The position numbers and the translations under genes are program-made. Below the pieces are notes generated by a model that worked only from the letters and a program-made list of their open reading frames with translations, was not told the origin of the DNA and made no database searches. Positions 8,142-16,436 of a stretch of DNA of 64,000 nt are shown in pieces (positions within the stretch are counted from its first letter, which is position 1; each line of letters opens with the position of its first letter). The DNA comes from BOG-908 sp965198915 (lineage in GTDB: Bacteria > Pseudomonadota > Alphaproteobacteria > Acetobacterales > Acetobacteraceae), in the NCBI GenBank assembly GCA_965198915.1, contig CBDAQC010000002.1, positions 1,612,001-1,676,000 on the forward strand, given 5' to 3'.

Positions 8142-8977
8142 GCGCCGTGGCCGCCTGGCTGGCCGGCGAGATCTCGCCGGAGGTGGCGCTGAGCCGACTG
8201 CTGCTCGATGGGCTCGCGCCAGAGGAGATTTTGCAGGCTGTTCCGGCCGGATCGGCGCTGGCCGCGCTCGCGCAACGGCAGCAGGGCAACCTGCAGGCCG
8301 TCAGCCGCATGCTGGTACAGGCTCGCATCGACCACGCCGGCGCGCAGGATCCGCAGGCGGTCGCCGCCATGTTCGACCGTGCGGTAGCCGAAGCGCCCGA
8401 CGCGAGTGTTGCCGCCTACACCCTGAATGATCCGGATCTGGCTGCGCGCGCTACGGCGGAGATCACCGACTGGATCGTCGCGCAAGGCCTGGCGGCCGGG
8501 CCAGTGCTGGATCTGGGCTGCGGCACCGGCCGGGTGGCCGCTGCACTGGCGCCGCATGCGGGTTTCGTGTTGGGCCTGGACGTCTCCGCCGGCATGGTGG
8601 CCGAAGCGCGGCGGCGCCATGGCGATGATCCGCGTCTACGCTTCGAGGTCACCGACGGCCAGGCCCCGCGCCATCTGCCGGCAGGCGGCTTCGGCCTTGT
8701 TCTCGCAGTGGACAGTTTTCCCTATCTGATACAGTCCGGCCTCGGCTACGCCCATGCCGAGGCCGCCGCGACATGCCTGCGTCCAGGCGGCGCCCTGGTG
8801 ATTCTCAACCTCTCCTACGGCGACGATTCGGGCCGGGACCTGCCCCGCTGGTGTGAAACGCTCGGCCTCTCGCTGGAGCAAAGCGGTGTCAGGCCGTTCA
8901 CGCTTTGGGATGGCGCCGCTTTCGTGCTGCGCCGGGCTGCAACAAACGCGTGTCAAGGCAGCCCGCTTTCACGATAA
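8138..8977 (+). CDS. Class I SAM-dependent methyltransferase, last gene of the sugar cluster
   Basis: 279 residues in two parts. The N-terminal ~110 residues are helical (EVALSRLLLDGLAPEEIL ... NLQAVSRMLVQARIDH) and not recognisable. The C-terminal part is a Rossmann methyltransferase: VLDLGCGTGRVAAALAPHA (motif I), VLGLDVSAGMVAEARRR, FGLVLAVDSFPYLIQSG and CLRPGGALVILNLSYGD (motif VI region). It starts at ATG 8138 in an ATGA overlap with the GNAT gene, so it belongs to the same transcript. Substrate unknown; the context implies a glycan, or a lipid or peptide linked to it. After it the cluster ends and about 100 bp of non-coding sequence follow. Confidence 0.85.
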   Translation: MSAVAAWLAGEISPEVALSRLLLDGLAPEEILQAVPAGSALAALAQRQQGNLQAVSRMLVQARIDHAGAQDPQAVAAMFDRAVAEAPDASVAAYTLNDPDLAARATAEITDWIVAQGLAAGPVLDLGCGTGRVAAALAPHAGFVLGLDVSAGMVAEARRRHGDDPRLRFEVTDGQAPRHLPAGGFGLVLAVDSFPYLIQSGLGYAHAEAAATCLRPGGALVILNLSYGDDSGRDLPRWCETLGLSLEQSGVRPFTLWDGAAFVLRRAATNACQGSPLSR

Positions 8978-9079
8978 AACGTCCGCGCTGCGCGGGCACT
9001 CCCGTATGGCTTGGTGGTTCTGTCCTTGACGCGGCGGCCGCAGGCGAACGCCGCGAAACACGCAACATGGGAGAGCAAG

Positions 9080-9367
9080 ATGGCCACCTCGCACAACACG
9101 CACACGCAAGGCAGCGTCAAGGACCCGGAGCATGACGGCCGGCTGAAAGAGAACCGCGAAGCGGGAAAGACAAAGGGCACGACCGAAGCCAGCGCCGAAC
9201 GCGCCGGCGGACATAATCCCGAAGGCTCGCACAAGAGCACGTCGCACGAGACAAAGTCTCATGCCAGCCACGCCGAATCGTCGAAATCAAGCGACGCGGA
9301 CCTGAAATCCCGCGAGTATACCGGCAAGGATGGCCAGGTTCACCACCATACTACGAAGCACGGCTGA
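9080..9367 (+). CDS. Small, highly hydrophilic His/Lys/Ser-rich protein
   Basis: A 95-residue protein with almost no hydrophobic residues, rich in Lys, His, Ser, Thr, Gly and Glu (DPEHDGRLKENREAGKTKG, GGHNPEGSHKSTSHETK). Composition recalls stress-induced KGG-type or hydrophilin-like proteins, but I cannot assign it to a family. ATG 9080 is chosen because GGGAGAG lies 5-6 nt upstream and the protein character begins there; an earlier in-frame start at 9011 adds an unlike leader. It is a lone gene with a convergent small gene on the other strand and a foldback element between them. It probably remains unfolded; any desiccation or osmotic role is inference. Confidence 0.65.
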   Translation: MATSHNTHTQGSVKDPEHDGRLKENREAGKTKGTTEASAERAGGHNPEGSHKSTSHETKSHASHAESSKSSDADLKSREYTGKDGQVHHHTTKHG

Positions 9368-9444
9368 GGCGCATTGGCGTTTCGGTGACGACACTCGGCA
9401 GGCAGGTGCTCTCATAGTAGAACGTGTGTCTGTCGGTTGAACGT

Positions 9445-9595
9445 AGAAAGAAAGCAGTTCTTTTTTGAAAAAAAGAACCAAAAAACTTTTGTCTGTTCCA
9501 GGTGCGTTTTGTTGACACGATCGTTTCAACGAACCGCGACAGCGCAGACAAAGGCTTTTTGCTTCATTTTCTCGAAGAAGGACCAGCTTTTTACC
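9445..9595. repeat. Foldback element copy 2, between convergent genes
   Basis: The left arm (about 9447-9491) has the GTTC/GAAC version of the hairpin stem and the usual AAAAAACTTTTG tail. The right arm (9549-9590) is diverged: GACAAAGGCTTTTTGCTTC followed by a weakened hairpin. It lies between the stops of the 95-residue protein (+) and the 60-residue membrane protein (-). Confidence 0.82.
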
Positions 9596-9623
9596 CGTCG
9601 CCAGAGCGCTCGCACCCCGCGCT

Positions 9624-9806
9624 CTAGACCACGTGTGACAACACCATCTCGTATCCCATGGCGACTGCGCCAAACAGCGCAATGCGCGCACCGATCGCAT
9701 GGCCGGACTTGTCCGGCATGAGGAGCATCACGGCCAAGCCCACGACCGTCGAATACAGGCCGAGATCGCCGGTATAGACGATCAGGCTGGCAATCTGCTG
9801 GCTCAT
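9624..9806 (-). CDS. Small two-helix membrane protein
   Basis: A 60-residue protein beginning MSQQIASLIVYTGDLGLYS, with two hydrophobic segments (about residues 7-30 and 40-58) separated by the polar loop MPDKSGHAIG. ATG 9806 is chosen over the upstream in-frame ATG at 9824 because GGAGAG lies 7 nt before it. The family is not recognised. It is a monocistronic (-) gene downstream of serA, about 100 bp away, and the palindrome AGGAACGTTCCT (9854-9865) lies in its upstream region and could be an operator. Function unknown. Confidence 0.6.
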   Translation of the reverse strand: MSQQIASLIVYTGDLGLYSTVVGLAVMLLMPDKSGHAIGARIALFGAVAMGYEMVLSHVV

Positions 9807-9906
9807 GTCAACTCTCCGTCCCATCCGCGTCTCAACCGAGACGCGGCAGAAGCAGGAACGTTCCTCTCCAGAACCAGCCTAACAATTTGTGAAGACGCTG
9901 CGGGTT

Positions 9907-11493
9907 TTAGAATGCCAGCGCGCTTGCCTGAACAACGAGCGGCAATGCCCGCACTTCCGACAGAACCGTCTCGCTCAGATCGCCATCCACCGACGCCAGG
10001 CATATCGCGTCACCGCCCGCCTCCGCCCGGCCTAGATGAAAGGTGGCGATGTTGATGCCGTGCCGCGCCAGCGTCTCGCCGAAGCGGCCGATGAAGCCGG
10101 GCTTGTCCTGGTTGGTGACGTAGATCATCTGAGGCGCGAAATCGGCCTCCATCTTGATGTCCTTGATCTCCACCAGACGCGGCTTGTTGCCGGCGAACAG
10201 CGTGCCGGCTACCGCACGCGAGCCGCGATCCGTCGTCACCGTGATGCGCACCAGCGTCTGGTATTCGCTCGGCCGGTCATGGGTGGTCTCGGAGACCTCG
10301 ATGCCGTGCTCGCGCGCCGCGACCGGGGCGTTGACCATGTTGACGCCGGACAGCACCGGCGCCAGCAGACCGGCCAGGGCGGCCGCCGTCAGCGGCTTCT
10401 GGTTCAGCGCCGCCACCGCCCCTTCGTAGTCGATGGCGATCTTGCGTATCACGCCGTCCTGCGCGTGGGTGAGCTGGCCGGCAAACGCGCCCAGGCGCTG
10501 CACAAGTTCCATGTAGGGGCGCAACCGCGGCGCGTCCTCCACGGTGACGGAGGCGGTGTTGATGGCGTTGGTTACCGCGCCGGTCAGCAGGAAGTCGCTG
10601 ATCTGCTCGGCCACCTGCAGCGCCACGTTCTCCTGCGCCTCGTTTGTGGAGGCACCCAGATGCGGCGTGCACACGACGCCCTCCAACGCGAATAGCGGGC
10701 TGTCCTTGGCGGGTTCGGTCTCGAACACGTCCAGCGCGGCGCCGCCCACCTGGCCGGAGGTGATCGCCTCAGCGAGTGCGGCTTCGTCGATCAGGCCGCC
10801 ACGCGCGCAGTTGATGATGCGCACGCCGCGCTTGCATTTGGCCAGTGCCTCGCGCGAGACGATGTTGCGCGTGGCCTCCGTCATCGGCGTGTGCAGCGTG
10901 ATGAAATCGGCGCGCGCGAGCAGCTCGTCCAGCTCCAGCTTCTCGACACCCATGTCCAGCGCACGCTTCTCCGAAAGATAAGGATCGAACGCCACCACGC
11001 GCATGTGCAGCCCTTGCGCGCGGTCGGCCACGATGCTGCCGATGTTGCCCGCGCCGATCAGGCCCAGCGTCTTGCCGGTCAGCTCGGTGCCCATGAAGCG
11101 GTTCTTTTCCCAGCGGCCGGCTTTCGTGGACGCCGTGGCCTCGGGGATCTGCCTGGCCAGCGCGAACATCATGGCGATCGCGTGCTCGGCCGTGGTGATC
11201 GAGTTGCCGTGCGGCGTGTTCATCACGATCACGCCGCGCGCGGTGGCCGATTTCAGGTCCACGTTGTCCACGCCGATGCCGGCGCGGCCCACCACGCGCA
11301 GCTTGGTGGCGACGTCGAGCAGTTCCTTCGTCACCTTGGTGGCCGAGCGTATCGCCAGACCGTCATAGGCGCCGATGATCGCGCGCAGTTCGGCAGGGGT
11401 CAGGCCGGGCTTTACGTCGACCTCGATGCCGCGGTCACGGAAGATGGCGACAGCCTCGGGCGAGAGCTTGTCGGAGATGAGAACTTTCGGCAT
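9907..11493 (-). CDS. serA: D-3-phosphoglycerate dehydrogenase
   Basis: Catalyses the first committed step of serine synthesis, oxidising 3-phosphoglycerate to phosphohydroxypyruvate with NAD. It is 528 residues, the long (type I) form. The substrate domain starts KVLISDKLSPEAVAIF; the NAD-binding GLIGAGNIG motif, the catalytic Arg in NCARGGLIDE, Glu in DVFETEP and His in CTPHLGAST follow in order. An intervening ASB domain and a C-terminal ACT domain (MIYVTNQDKPGFIGRFGETL...INIATFHLGR) complete it, so serine feedback is possible. It starts 6 bp after the serC stop and is co-transcribed with it. Confidence 0.97.
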   Translation of the reverse strand: MPKVLISDKLSPEAVAIFRDRGIEVDVKPGLTPAELRAIIGAYDGLAIRSATKVTKELLDVATKLRVVGRAGIGVDNVDLKSATARGVIVMNTPHGNSITTAEHAIAMMFALARQIPEATASTKAGRWEKNRFMGTELTGKTLGLIGAGNIGSIVADRAQGLHMRVVAFDPYLSEKRALDMGVEKLELDELLARADFITLHTPMTEATRNIVSREALAKCKRGVRIINCARGGLIDEAALAEAITSGQVGGAALDVFETEPAKDSPLFALEGVVCTPHLGASTNEAQENVALQVAEQISDFLLTGAVTNAINTASVTVEDAPRLRPYMELVQRLGAFAGQLTHAQDGVIRKIAIDYEGAVAALNQKPLTAAALAGLLAPVLSGVNMVNAPVAAREHGIEVSETTHDRPSEYQTLVRITVTTDRGSRAVAGTLFAGNKPRLVEIKDIKMEADFAPQMIYVTNQDKPGFIGRFGETLARHGINIATFHLGRAEAGGDAICLASVDGDLSETVLSEVRALPLVVQASALAF

Positions 11494-11499
11494 GTGGGC

Positions 11500-12678
11500 T
11501 TACTCCGCGGCCGATTTGATATGTTCGGATGCCACCTGGGCGGCCGCCCAATCCAGCCACGGCGTCAGCGCCTCGATGTCGGATGTCTCAACGGTCGCAC
11601 CGCCCCAGATGCGCAATCCGGGCGGCGCGTCACGGTAAGCGCCGATGTCCAGCGCCACGCCTTCCTTTTCCAAAAGCGTGGCAATCTTCTTCGCCGCTGC
11701 CGCCTGCGCCTCCGCGCCCAGCGCCATGAACCAGGGCGCGGTGATCGCCAGACATATCGACGTGCTGGACCTGTTCGCCGCGTCCTCGGCCAGGAAATCC
11801 ACCCAGTCGCTCCCTTCCACCCACCTGCTCAAAGCAGCGAGGTTGGCTCGGCTGCGGTCGATGAGGCCGGCCAGCCCGCCCACACTCTCCGCCCAGCGCA
11901 ATCCGTCCAGCGCGTCCTCCACGCACAGCATGGAGGGCGTGTTGATCGTCTCGCCGGCAAAGATGCCGTCAATCAGCTTGCCCCCTTTCGTCAGGCGACA
12001 GATTTTCGGCAGCGGCCAGGCCGGCTTGTAGCTCTCCAGCCGGGCTACCGCGCGTGGCGAGAGCGCCAGCATGCCATGCGCCGCCTCCCCGCCCAGCACC
12101 TTCTGCCAGGACCAGGTGACCACATCGAGCTTGCCGTAGGGTAGCGCCATGGCGAAGGCGGCCGAGGTCGCGTCGCACAGCACCAGGCCCGCGCGGTCGT
12201 CCGGGATGAAGTCGCCATCTGCCAGGCACACGCCGCTGGTGGTGCCGTTCCAGCACAGCACCACGTCCCGCGCGAAGTCGATCTGTGCCAGGTCGGGCAG
12301 CCGGCCGTACGGCGCGCTCAGCACGCGCGCGTCTATCTTCAACTGGCGGACGGCGTCCGTGGCCCAGCCTTCGGAGAAGCTCTCGAAGGACAGCACGTCC
12401 GTGCCGCGTGCGCCGAGCAGGCTCCACATCGCCGCCTCGAATGCGCCGGTGTCCGAGCCGGGCATGATGCCGAGCTTCCAGTCGGCGGGCAGGCCCAGTA
12501 TGTCGCGCGAGCGGGTGATCACCTCGGCCAGTGCCGCTTTCGGCGCTCTCGCGCGGTGGCTGCGGCCGAGCTGGGCGGCGGCCAGGGCCTCCAGCGACCA
12601 GCCTGGCCGCTTGGCGCACGGGCCTGACGAGAATTGGGGATTTCGCGGACGTATGTTCGGCTTCGTGGCGAATGCCAT
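11500..12678 (-). CDS. serC: Phosphoserine aminotransferase
   Basis: PLP-dependent class V aminotransferase of 392 residues that converts 3-phosphohydroxypyruvate plus glutamate into phosphoserine, directly after SerA in the pathway. Family features are RPRNPQFSSGPCAKRPGW at the start, MPGSDTGAFEAAMWSLLG, and the Schiff-base Lys region DVVTWSWQKVLGGEAAHGML. The frame is open 90 nt further upstream, but ATG 12678 is preceded by AGGGAGGG and starts at the conserved N-terminus. It resembles the archaeal/alphaproteobacterial SerC subgroup. It is the first gene of serC-serA and is preceded by a GC-rich hairpin that may control it. Confidence 0.95.
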   Translation of the reverse strand: MAFATKPNIRPRNPQFSSGPCAKRPGWSLEALAAAQLGRSHRARAPKAALAEVITRSRDILGLPADWKLGIMPGSDTGAFEAAMWSLLGARGTDVLSFESFSEGWATDAVRQLKIDARVLSAPYGRLPDLAQIDFARDVVLCWNGTTSGVCLADGDFIPDDRAGLVLCDATSAAFAMALPYGKLDVVTWSWQKVLGGEAAHGMLALSPRAVARLESYKPAWPLPKICRLTKGGKLIDGIFAGETINTPSMLCVEDALDGLRWAESVGGLAGLIDRSRANLAALSRWVEGSDWVDFLAEDAANRSSTSICLAITAPWFMALGAEAQAAAAKKIATLLEKEGVALDIGAYRDAPPGLRIWGGATVETSDIEALTPWLDWAAAQVASEHIKSAAE

Positions 12679-12760
12679 CGTGCAGCCCTCCCTTTCAGAA
12701 GAGAAGCGCCCCGGTGGGGGGGCGTGACCCGGGCGCGGCTTAACGCGGGCGAGTGAACAA
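12679..12760 (-). promoter_or_regulatory. serC leader with GC-rich hairpin
   Basis: On the (-) strand, GCGCCCGG (12736-12729) can pair with CCGGGGCGC (12714-12706) across a C-rich loop; a pyrimidine stretch CTTCTCTTCTG and the Shine-Dalgarno AGGGAGGG follow before the serC ATG. A leader RNA upstream of serC (the serC motif, Rfam RF00517 by memory) is known from alphaproteobacteria, and this could be a member. The hairpin is seen; the regulatory role is inferred. Confidence 0.4.
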
Positions 12761-12813
12761 GGCAACAAAGCCCTGCTTTCCGGGCGTGCGGCGCTGAACG
12801 CGCGCCGTACAGC

Positions 12814-13821
12814 CTACCTCTCCCACATCTCCGCCAGCACGGCTTCCGTCGCCGGGTGCCATTCCGCGCCGGCACGTGCCCAGACCCAGTCCCGTGCCAG
12901 CTGCGCCAGGAACCCGTCCTGCGCCGGCGTGGAGGCCACCAGTTCGCGTGCGATCGTCGTGCCGGCCTGCGAGTCGCGCGCCATTACGCTCTCCACCAGG
13001 GCCGCATCGAAGCGCAGGCCGGGCGCGCAGATGCGCAAGGCGGAAGCGGGATCGGCGGTCAGCGTCTCGAACCACAGCACGTCGAATGCGGCTCCGGAGA
13101 AGGCCAGCTTGTCCAGTGCATCCATCGCCTGCCGCAGGATGCTGGCCACGATCTCCGGCGGTTCGAGGAAGCTGCGGTGGCGCGACAGCGCCCAGCCCGC
13201 CACGCCGCGCAGCATGAACACCACCCGGCAGCCAGGTGCCGCGTCCGTCAGCAACAGCGGCCGCGCGTTGCACTGGCTGCGCAGCTTGACGATCACGCCG
13301 CCGCCCAGCGTGTGGCCAAGCTGGGCCAGGCAGGCGCGGGCCAGCGCCTCGCGCGTGCCGGGCGGCAGCAGCAGCGCGAACGCATCACGTGGCGCACGCG
13401 CCAGCTGCGTCAGCATGTCAGGCTCGGACGCACAGGCGAGCCCCGCCGCCGCCAGCAGCCGGACCAGCAGCGTCGATCCCGTGCGGCCTGGCGAGAACAC
13501 CAGCACCGGCGGCGCGGGTGCCGGTGCAATCTGCTCGTCCAGGTGCTCGAATGGCACCGAGAGGACGCCGGTGGCGGTCTCCAGTTGTTCGTTGAACATG
13601 AAGGCCGCGGCGAGGAGCTTGGACAGGCCGGCCGGGTCATGCGTGGTGAACAGGGCACGTTCACGCGCCAGGTCGGCGCAATAGGGCAGCGTGCCGGCCG
13701 GCAACGCGCTGGCCTGCCACGGCCCGGCAAGCTTCAGCCTGAAATCGTCTGGCGCTACAGTGTCGTGCTGGGCCTCGCGGCGTTCCAGGATCGTGTAGGT
13801 GTTGACGCAACGCTGCCCCAT
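12814..13821 (-). CDS. Sulfotransferase-like P-loop protein
   Basis: 335 residues. LVFSPGRTGSTLLVRLLAAAGLACASEPD matches the 5'-PSB loop of PAPS-dependent sulfotransferases (P-G-R-T-G-S-T), and CRVVFMLRGVAGWALSRHRSF matches the 3'-PB region, where Arg and Ser contact the 3'-phosphate. About 100 N-terminal residues before the loop are not recognised. No signal peptide or membrane segment. The acceptor is unknown; related proteins modify sugars, lipids or peptides, and some may not be active sulfotransferases. It is transcribed divergently from the MFS carrier, with a 112-bp shared upstream region, and lies about 135 bp upstream of serC on the same strand. Confidence 0.7.
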   Translation of the reverse strand: MGQRCVNTYTILERREAQHDTVAPDDFRLKLAGPWQASALPAGTLPYCADLARERALFTTHDPAGLSKLLAAAFMFNEQLETATGVLSVPFEHLDEQIAPAPAPPVLVFSPGRTGSTLLVRLLAAAGLACASEPDMLTQLARAPRDAFALLLPPGTREALARACLAQLGHTLGGGVIVKLRSQCNARPLLLTDAAPGCRVVFMLRGVAGWALSRHRSFLEPPEIVASILRQAMDALDKLAFSGAAFDVLWFETLTADPASALRICAPGLRFDAALVESVMARDSQAGTTIARELVASTPAQDGFLAQLARDWVWARAGAEWHPATEAVLAEMWER

Positions 13822-13933
13822 TGCTCCATCTACGTCCGCCCGCGCAATGTAACAACCGCACCTGCATAAGCCGCCGGGCTTGCGTTAAAACCCGTAGCCT
13901 GCAGATGTACCGCCGGGAACGGAGACGACGAGA

Positions 13934-15547
13934 ATGGATGCCATGCTGGGCGAACGCCCTGGGCTGCTGACACGCGCGCGCATCGTGGCGCCCCCGGGCT
14001 ATAACCGCTGGCTGGTGCCGCCGGCGGCGCTGGCCATCCATCTCAGCATCGGCATGATCTACGGCATGAGCGTGTTCTGGCTGCCGCTCAGCCAGGCGGT
14101 GAGCGTTACCCACAAGGTGGCCTGCCCGGCCGGGACCACGCTGCTAAACCGGCTGACCGCCACGGGCTGCGACTGGGCGGTGACGGATGTCAGCCTGGTG
14201 TTCACGCTGGGCATCGTTTTTCTCGGCGCCTCGGCGGCGCTGTGGGGCGGCTGGCTGGAGCGTGCGGGCCCACGCAAGGCCGGGCTGATGGCGGCGCTGT
14301 GCTGGCCGGGCGGGCTGGCGCTGGCGGCCCTGGGCGTGAACCTGCACCAGCTCTGGCTGCTATGGCTGGGCGGCGGCGTGGTGGGCGGCGTGGGCCTCGG
14401 GCTCGGCTACATCTCGCCGGTGTCCACGCTGATCAAATGGTTCCCGGACCGGCGCGGCCTGGCCACGGGCATGGCCATCATGGGATTTGGTGGCGGTGCC
14501 ATGATCGGCAGCCCGCTCGCGCGCTGGCTGATGGGCCTGTTCCGCACGCCCGCCAGCGTGGGTGTAGCAGAGACCTTCCTGGTGCTGGCAGCGCTGTATT
14601 TCGTCTTCATGCTGGCCGGGGCGTTCGCCTATCGCGTGCCGCCGGCCGGCTACTATCCGCAAACCGCCGGGGCCGCGCCCGCCGCACACGCGGTCAGGCG
14701 CTCCGTGCACGTAAACGCCGCCTGGCGCACGCCGCAATTCTGGCTGCTCTGGGGCGTGCTGTGCCTAAACGTGTCGGCCGGCATCGGCGTGATCGACGTG
14801 GCTAGCCCGATGCTGCAGGAGATCTTCGGCGGCTCGCTAGTGGGCCACCCGGAGGTGGCGTTCACCGCGCTCTCGCCGGCGCAGCTGAAAAGCGTGGCCG
14901 CGATCGCGGCAGGCTTTGCGGGCCTGCTCTCGCTGTTCAACATCCTGGGCCGGTTCTTCTGGGCATCGGCCTCCGACAGGCTCGGGCGCCGGAACACGTT
15001 CACCATCTTCTTCCTGCTCGGCATCGTGCTGTACGCGCTGGTGCCCAGCCTGGCCGCCCATGGCAGCAAGCCGCTCTTCGTGCTGGCAATAGGCGTCATC
15101 CTGTCGATGTATGGCGGCGGGTTCGCCACCATTCCGGCTTACCTGGCGGACGTGTTCGGCACCGGCTTCGTGGGTGCCATACATGGCCGGCTGCTGACGG
15201 CCTGGTCGGCGGCGGGCGTGATCGGCCCGATCCTGATCACGCAGTTGCGGGAATCCCAGATTGCCGCGGGCGTGGCACGGGCGCGCGTGTACGACCACAC
15301 GATGTACATACTGGCGGTGCTGCTGGCCGGCGGGCTGGTGTGCAACCTGCTGGTGCGCCCGCTGGCCGAGCACTGGTTCACCGCGGTGGAACCGGCCTAC
15401 GATGCCGCACCCGTCGTCGCCGCGGCGACAAGCCAGCCGGCCGAGCGCGGCGGCGTGATGCTGGCCGTGGCCTGGCTGGCGGTGGGTCTGCCGCTCGCCT
15501 GGGGCTTCTACATGACGATACTTACGGCGGTGAAGCTGTTCGGGTAG
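13934..15547 (+). CDS. MFS transporter, OFA (oxalate/formate antiporter) type
   Basis: A 537-residue major facilitator with about 12 predicted membrane helices. The OFA-type start NRWLVPPAALAIHLSIGMIYGMSVFW is clear, as are the loop 2-3 motif (GGWLERAGPRKAGL), GGGVVGGVGLGLGYISPVSTLIKWFPDRRGLATGMAIMGFGGGAMIGSPLARWLM, and the second-half motif FWASASDRLGRRNTF. Substrates of this family include oxalate, formate, lactate and other carboxylates; which one cannot be told. A segment of about 40 residues between helices 1 and 2 (SVTHKVACPAGTTLLNRLTA) seems to be an added periplasmic loop with two Cys. It stands alone; the convergent phzF-like gene follows. Confidence 0.85.
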   Translation: MDAMLGERPGLLTRARIVAPPGYNRWLVPPAALAIHLSIGMIYGMSVFWLPLSQAVSVTHKVACPAGTTLLNRLTATGCDWAVTDVSLVFTLGIVFLGASAALWGGWLERAGPRKAGLMAALCWPGGLALAALGVNLHQLWLLWLGGGVVGGVGLGLGYISPVSTLIKWFPDRRGLATGMAIMGFGGGAMIGSPLARWLMGLFRTPASVGVAETFLVLAALYFVFMLAGAFAYRVPPAGYYPQTAGAAPAAHAVRRSVHVNAAWRTPQFWLLWGVLCLNVSAGIGVIDVASPMLQEIFGGSLVGHPEVAFTALSPAQLKSVAAIAAGFAGLLSLFNILGRFFWASASDRLGRRNTFTIFFLLGIVLYALVPSLAAHGSKPLFVLAIGVILSMYGGGFATIPAYLADVFGTGFVGAIHGRLLTAWSAAGVIGPILITQLRESQIAAGVARARVYDHTMYILAVLLAGGLVCNLLVRPLAEHWFTAVEPAYDAAPVVAAATSQPAERGGVMLAVAWLAVGLPLAWGFYMTILTAVKLFG

Positions 15548-15552
15548 GCGAA

Positions 15553-15656
15553 GCAAAACCTTTTTGGCTCAGTCCGGTGCGCGCCGCGCGGGCGCACGCT
15601 CCGGCAAACGGCGAAAGGCTTTTTGCTTCTTTTATCGAAAGGACCGTCTTGCCTGC
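15553..15656. repeat. Foldback element copy 3, degenerate
   Basis: AAGCAAAACCTTTTTGG (15551-15567) looks like a shortened left arm, and CGAAAGGCTTTTTGCTTC followed by TTTATCGAAAGGACCGTCTTGCCTGCC (to 15656) like a worn right arm. The spacer has the self-complementary run GCGCGCCGCGCGGGCGC. It lies between the convergent stops of the MFS carrier and the PhzF-like gene; the latter stop abuts the element. Confidence 0.6.
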
Positions 15657-16436
15657 CTAGCCTAAGTGCAACGATCCCGACGCGTAAAGCACCGCCTCAC
15701 CCCGCAACAGCACCCGATCCCCAGTCAGCGTGCACACCATCCCGCCCCCACGCGCGCTGGCCTGCCTGCAGACCAGCGTGTCGCGGCCAAGCTTGGGCGC
15801 CCAGTACGGCATGATCTGCGTGTGCAAGGATCCGGTGACCGGGTCTTCCACTATGCCGTAAGCCGGCGCGAAGTAGCGGCTGGTAATGTCCGCGCCGCCC
15901 TCGCCGCCCGCGGCGGTCACGATCAGCGCACTTCCGGGCAGCGCGCGAATTGCTTCCGTGTCGGGGCGCAGCGCCGCCACGTCATGGGCGCTCGGCAGCA
16001 CGGCCACCAGATCGGCGGCCTTGAACACCTCCAGCGGCTGCACGCCCAGAACGTCCGCTATCTCCGGCGCGTCGGCAGAGGCTATGCCATGCGCCGGGAA
16101 GTCCAGCTCCACCTGCGCGCCGGACACGCTGGCGGTCAGCACGCCCGAGCGGGTGTGGAAGCGAAACGGCCCTTCGCGGCCGAGCTGGCCCAGGATGAAG
16201 GCGGTGGCCAGCGTGGCGTGGCCGCAAAGGTCCACCTCGACAGTGGGGGTGAACCAGCGCAGCCGGTAGTCGTCCGCCTCGGGCACCGCGAAAGCGGTCT
16301 CGCTGAGGTTGTTCTCTGCGGCGATCTGCCGCATCAGCGATTCCGGCAGTGGTGCGTCCGGCAGCACCACAGCCGCCGGGTTGCCGGTGAACAGCCGGTC
16401 GGTGAAGGCATCCACCACCCAATACGGCGTGGCCAT
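15657..16436 (-). CDS. PhzF-family isomerase
   Basis: A PhzF/DapF-fold protein of 259 residues. The N-terminus YWVVDAFTDRLFTGNPAAVV, catalytic Glu46 in NNLSET, DLCGHATLATAF and the C-terminal EDPVTGSLHT signature are all present. PhzF enzymes isomerise trans-2,3-dihydro-3-hydroxyanthranilate in phenazine synthesis, but most members, as probably here without other phz genes, have unknown substrates. ATG 16436 overlaps the glmM TGA (ATGA), so it ends the glmM operon. The in-frame upstream stretch to 16484 is within glmM and is not a likely start. Its TAG abuts foldback element copy 3. Confidence 0.88.
   Translation of the reverse strand: MATPYWVVDAFTDRLFTGNPAAVVLPDAPLPESLMRQIAAENNLSETAFAVPEADDYRLRWFTPTVEVDLCGHATLATAFILGQLGREGPFRFHTRSGVLTASVSGAQVELDFPAHGIASADAPEIADVLGVQPLEVFKAADLVAVLPSAHDVAALRPDTEAIRALPGSALIVTAAGGEGGADITSRYFAPAYGIVEDPVTGSLHTQIMPYWAPKLGRDTLVCRQASARGGGMVCTLTGDRVLLRGEAVLYASGSLHLG

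Noticed and set aside
9011..9079. Longer start for the hydrophilic 95-residue protein
   Set aside because: The added residues differ in composition and lack a ribosome binding site, whereas ATG 9080 has GGGAGAG.
8953..9271. Two (-) frames of about 100 codons opposite the hydrophilic protein
   Set aside because: No ribosome binding site or family features; they are antisense to a gene with a better signal.
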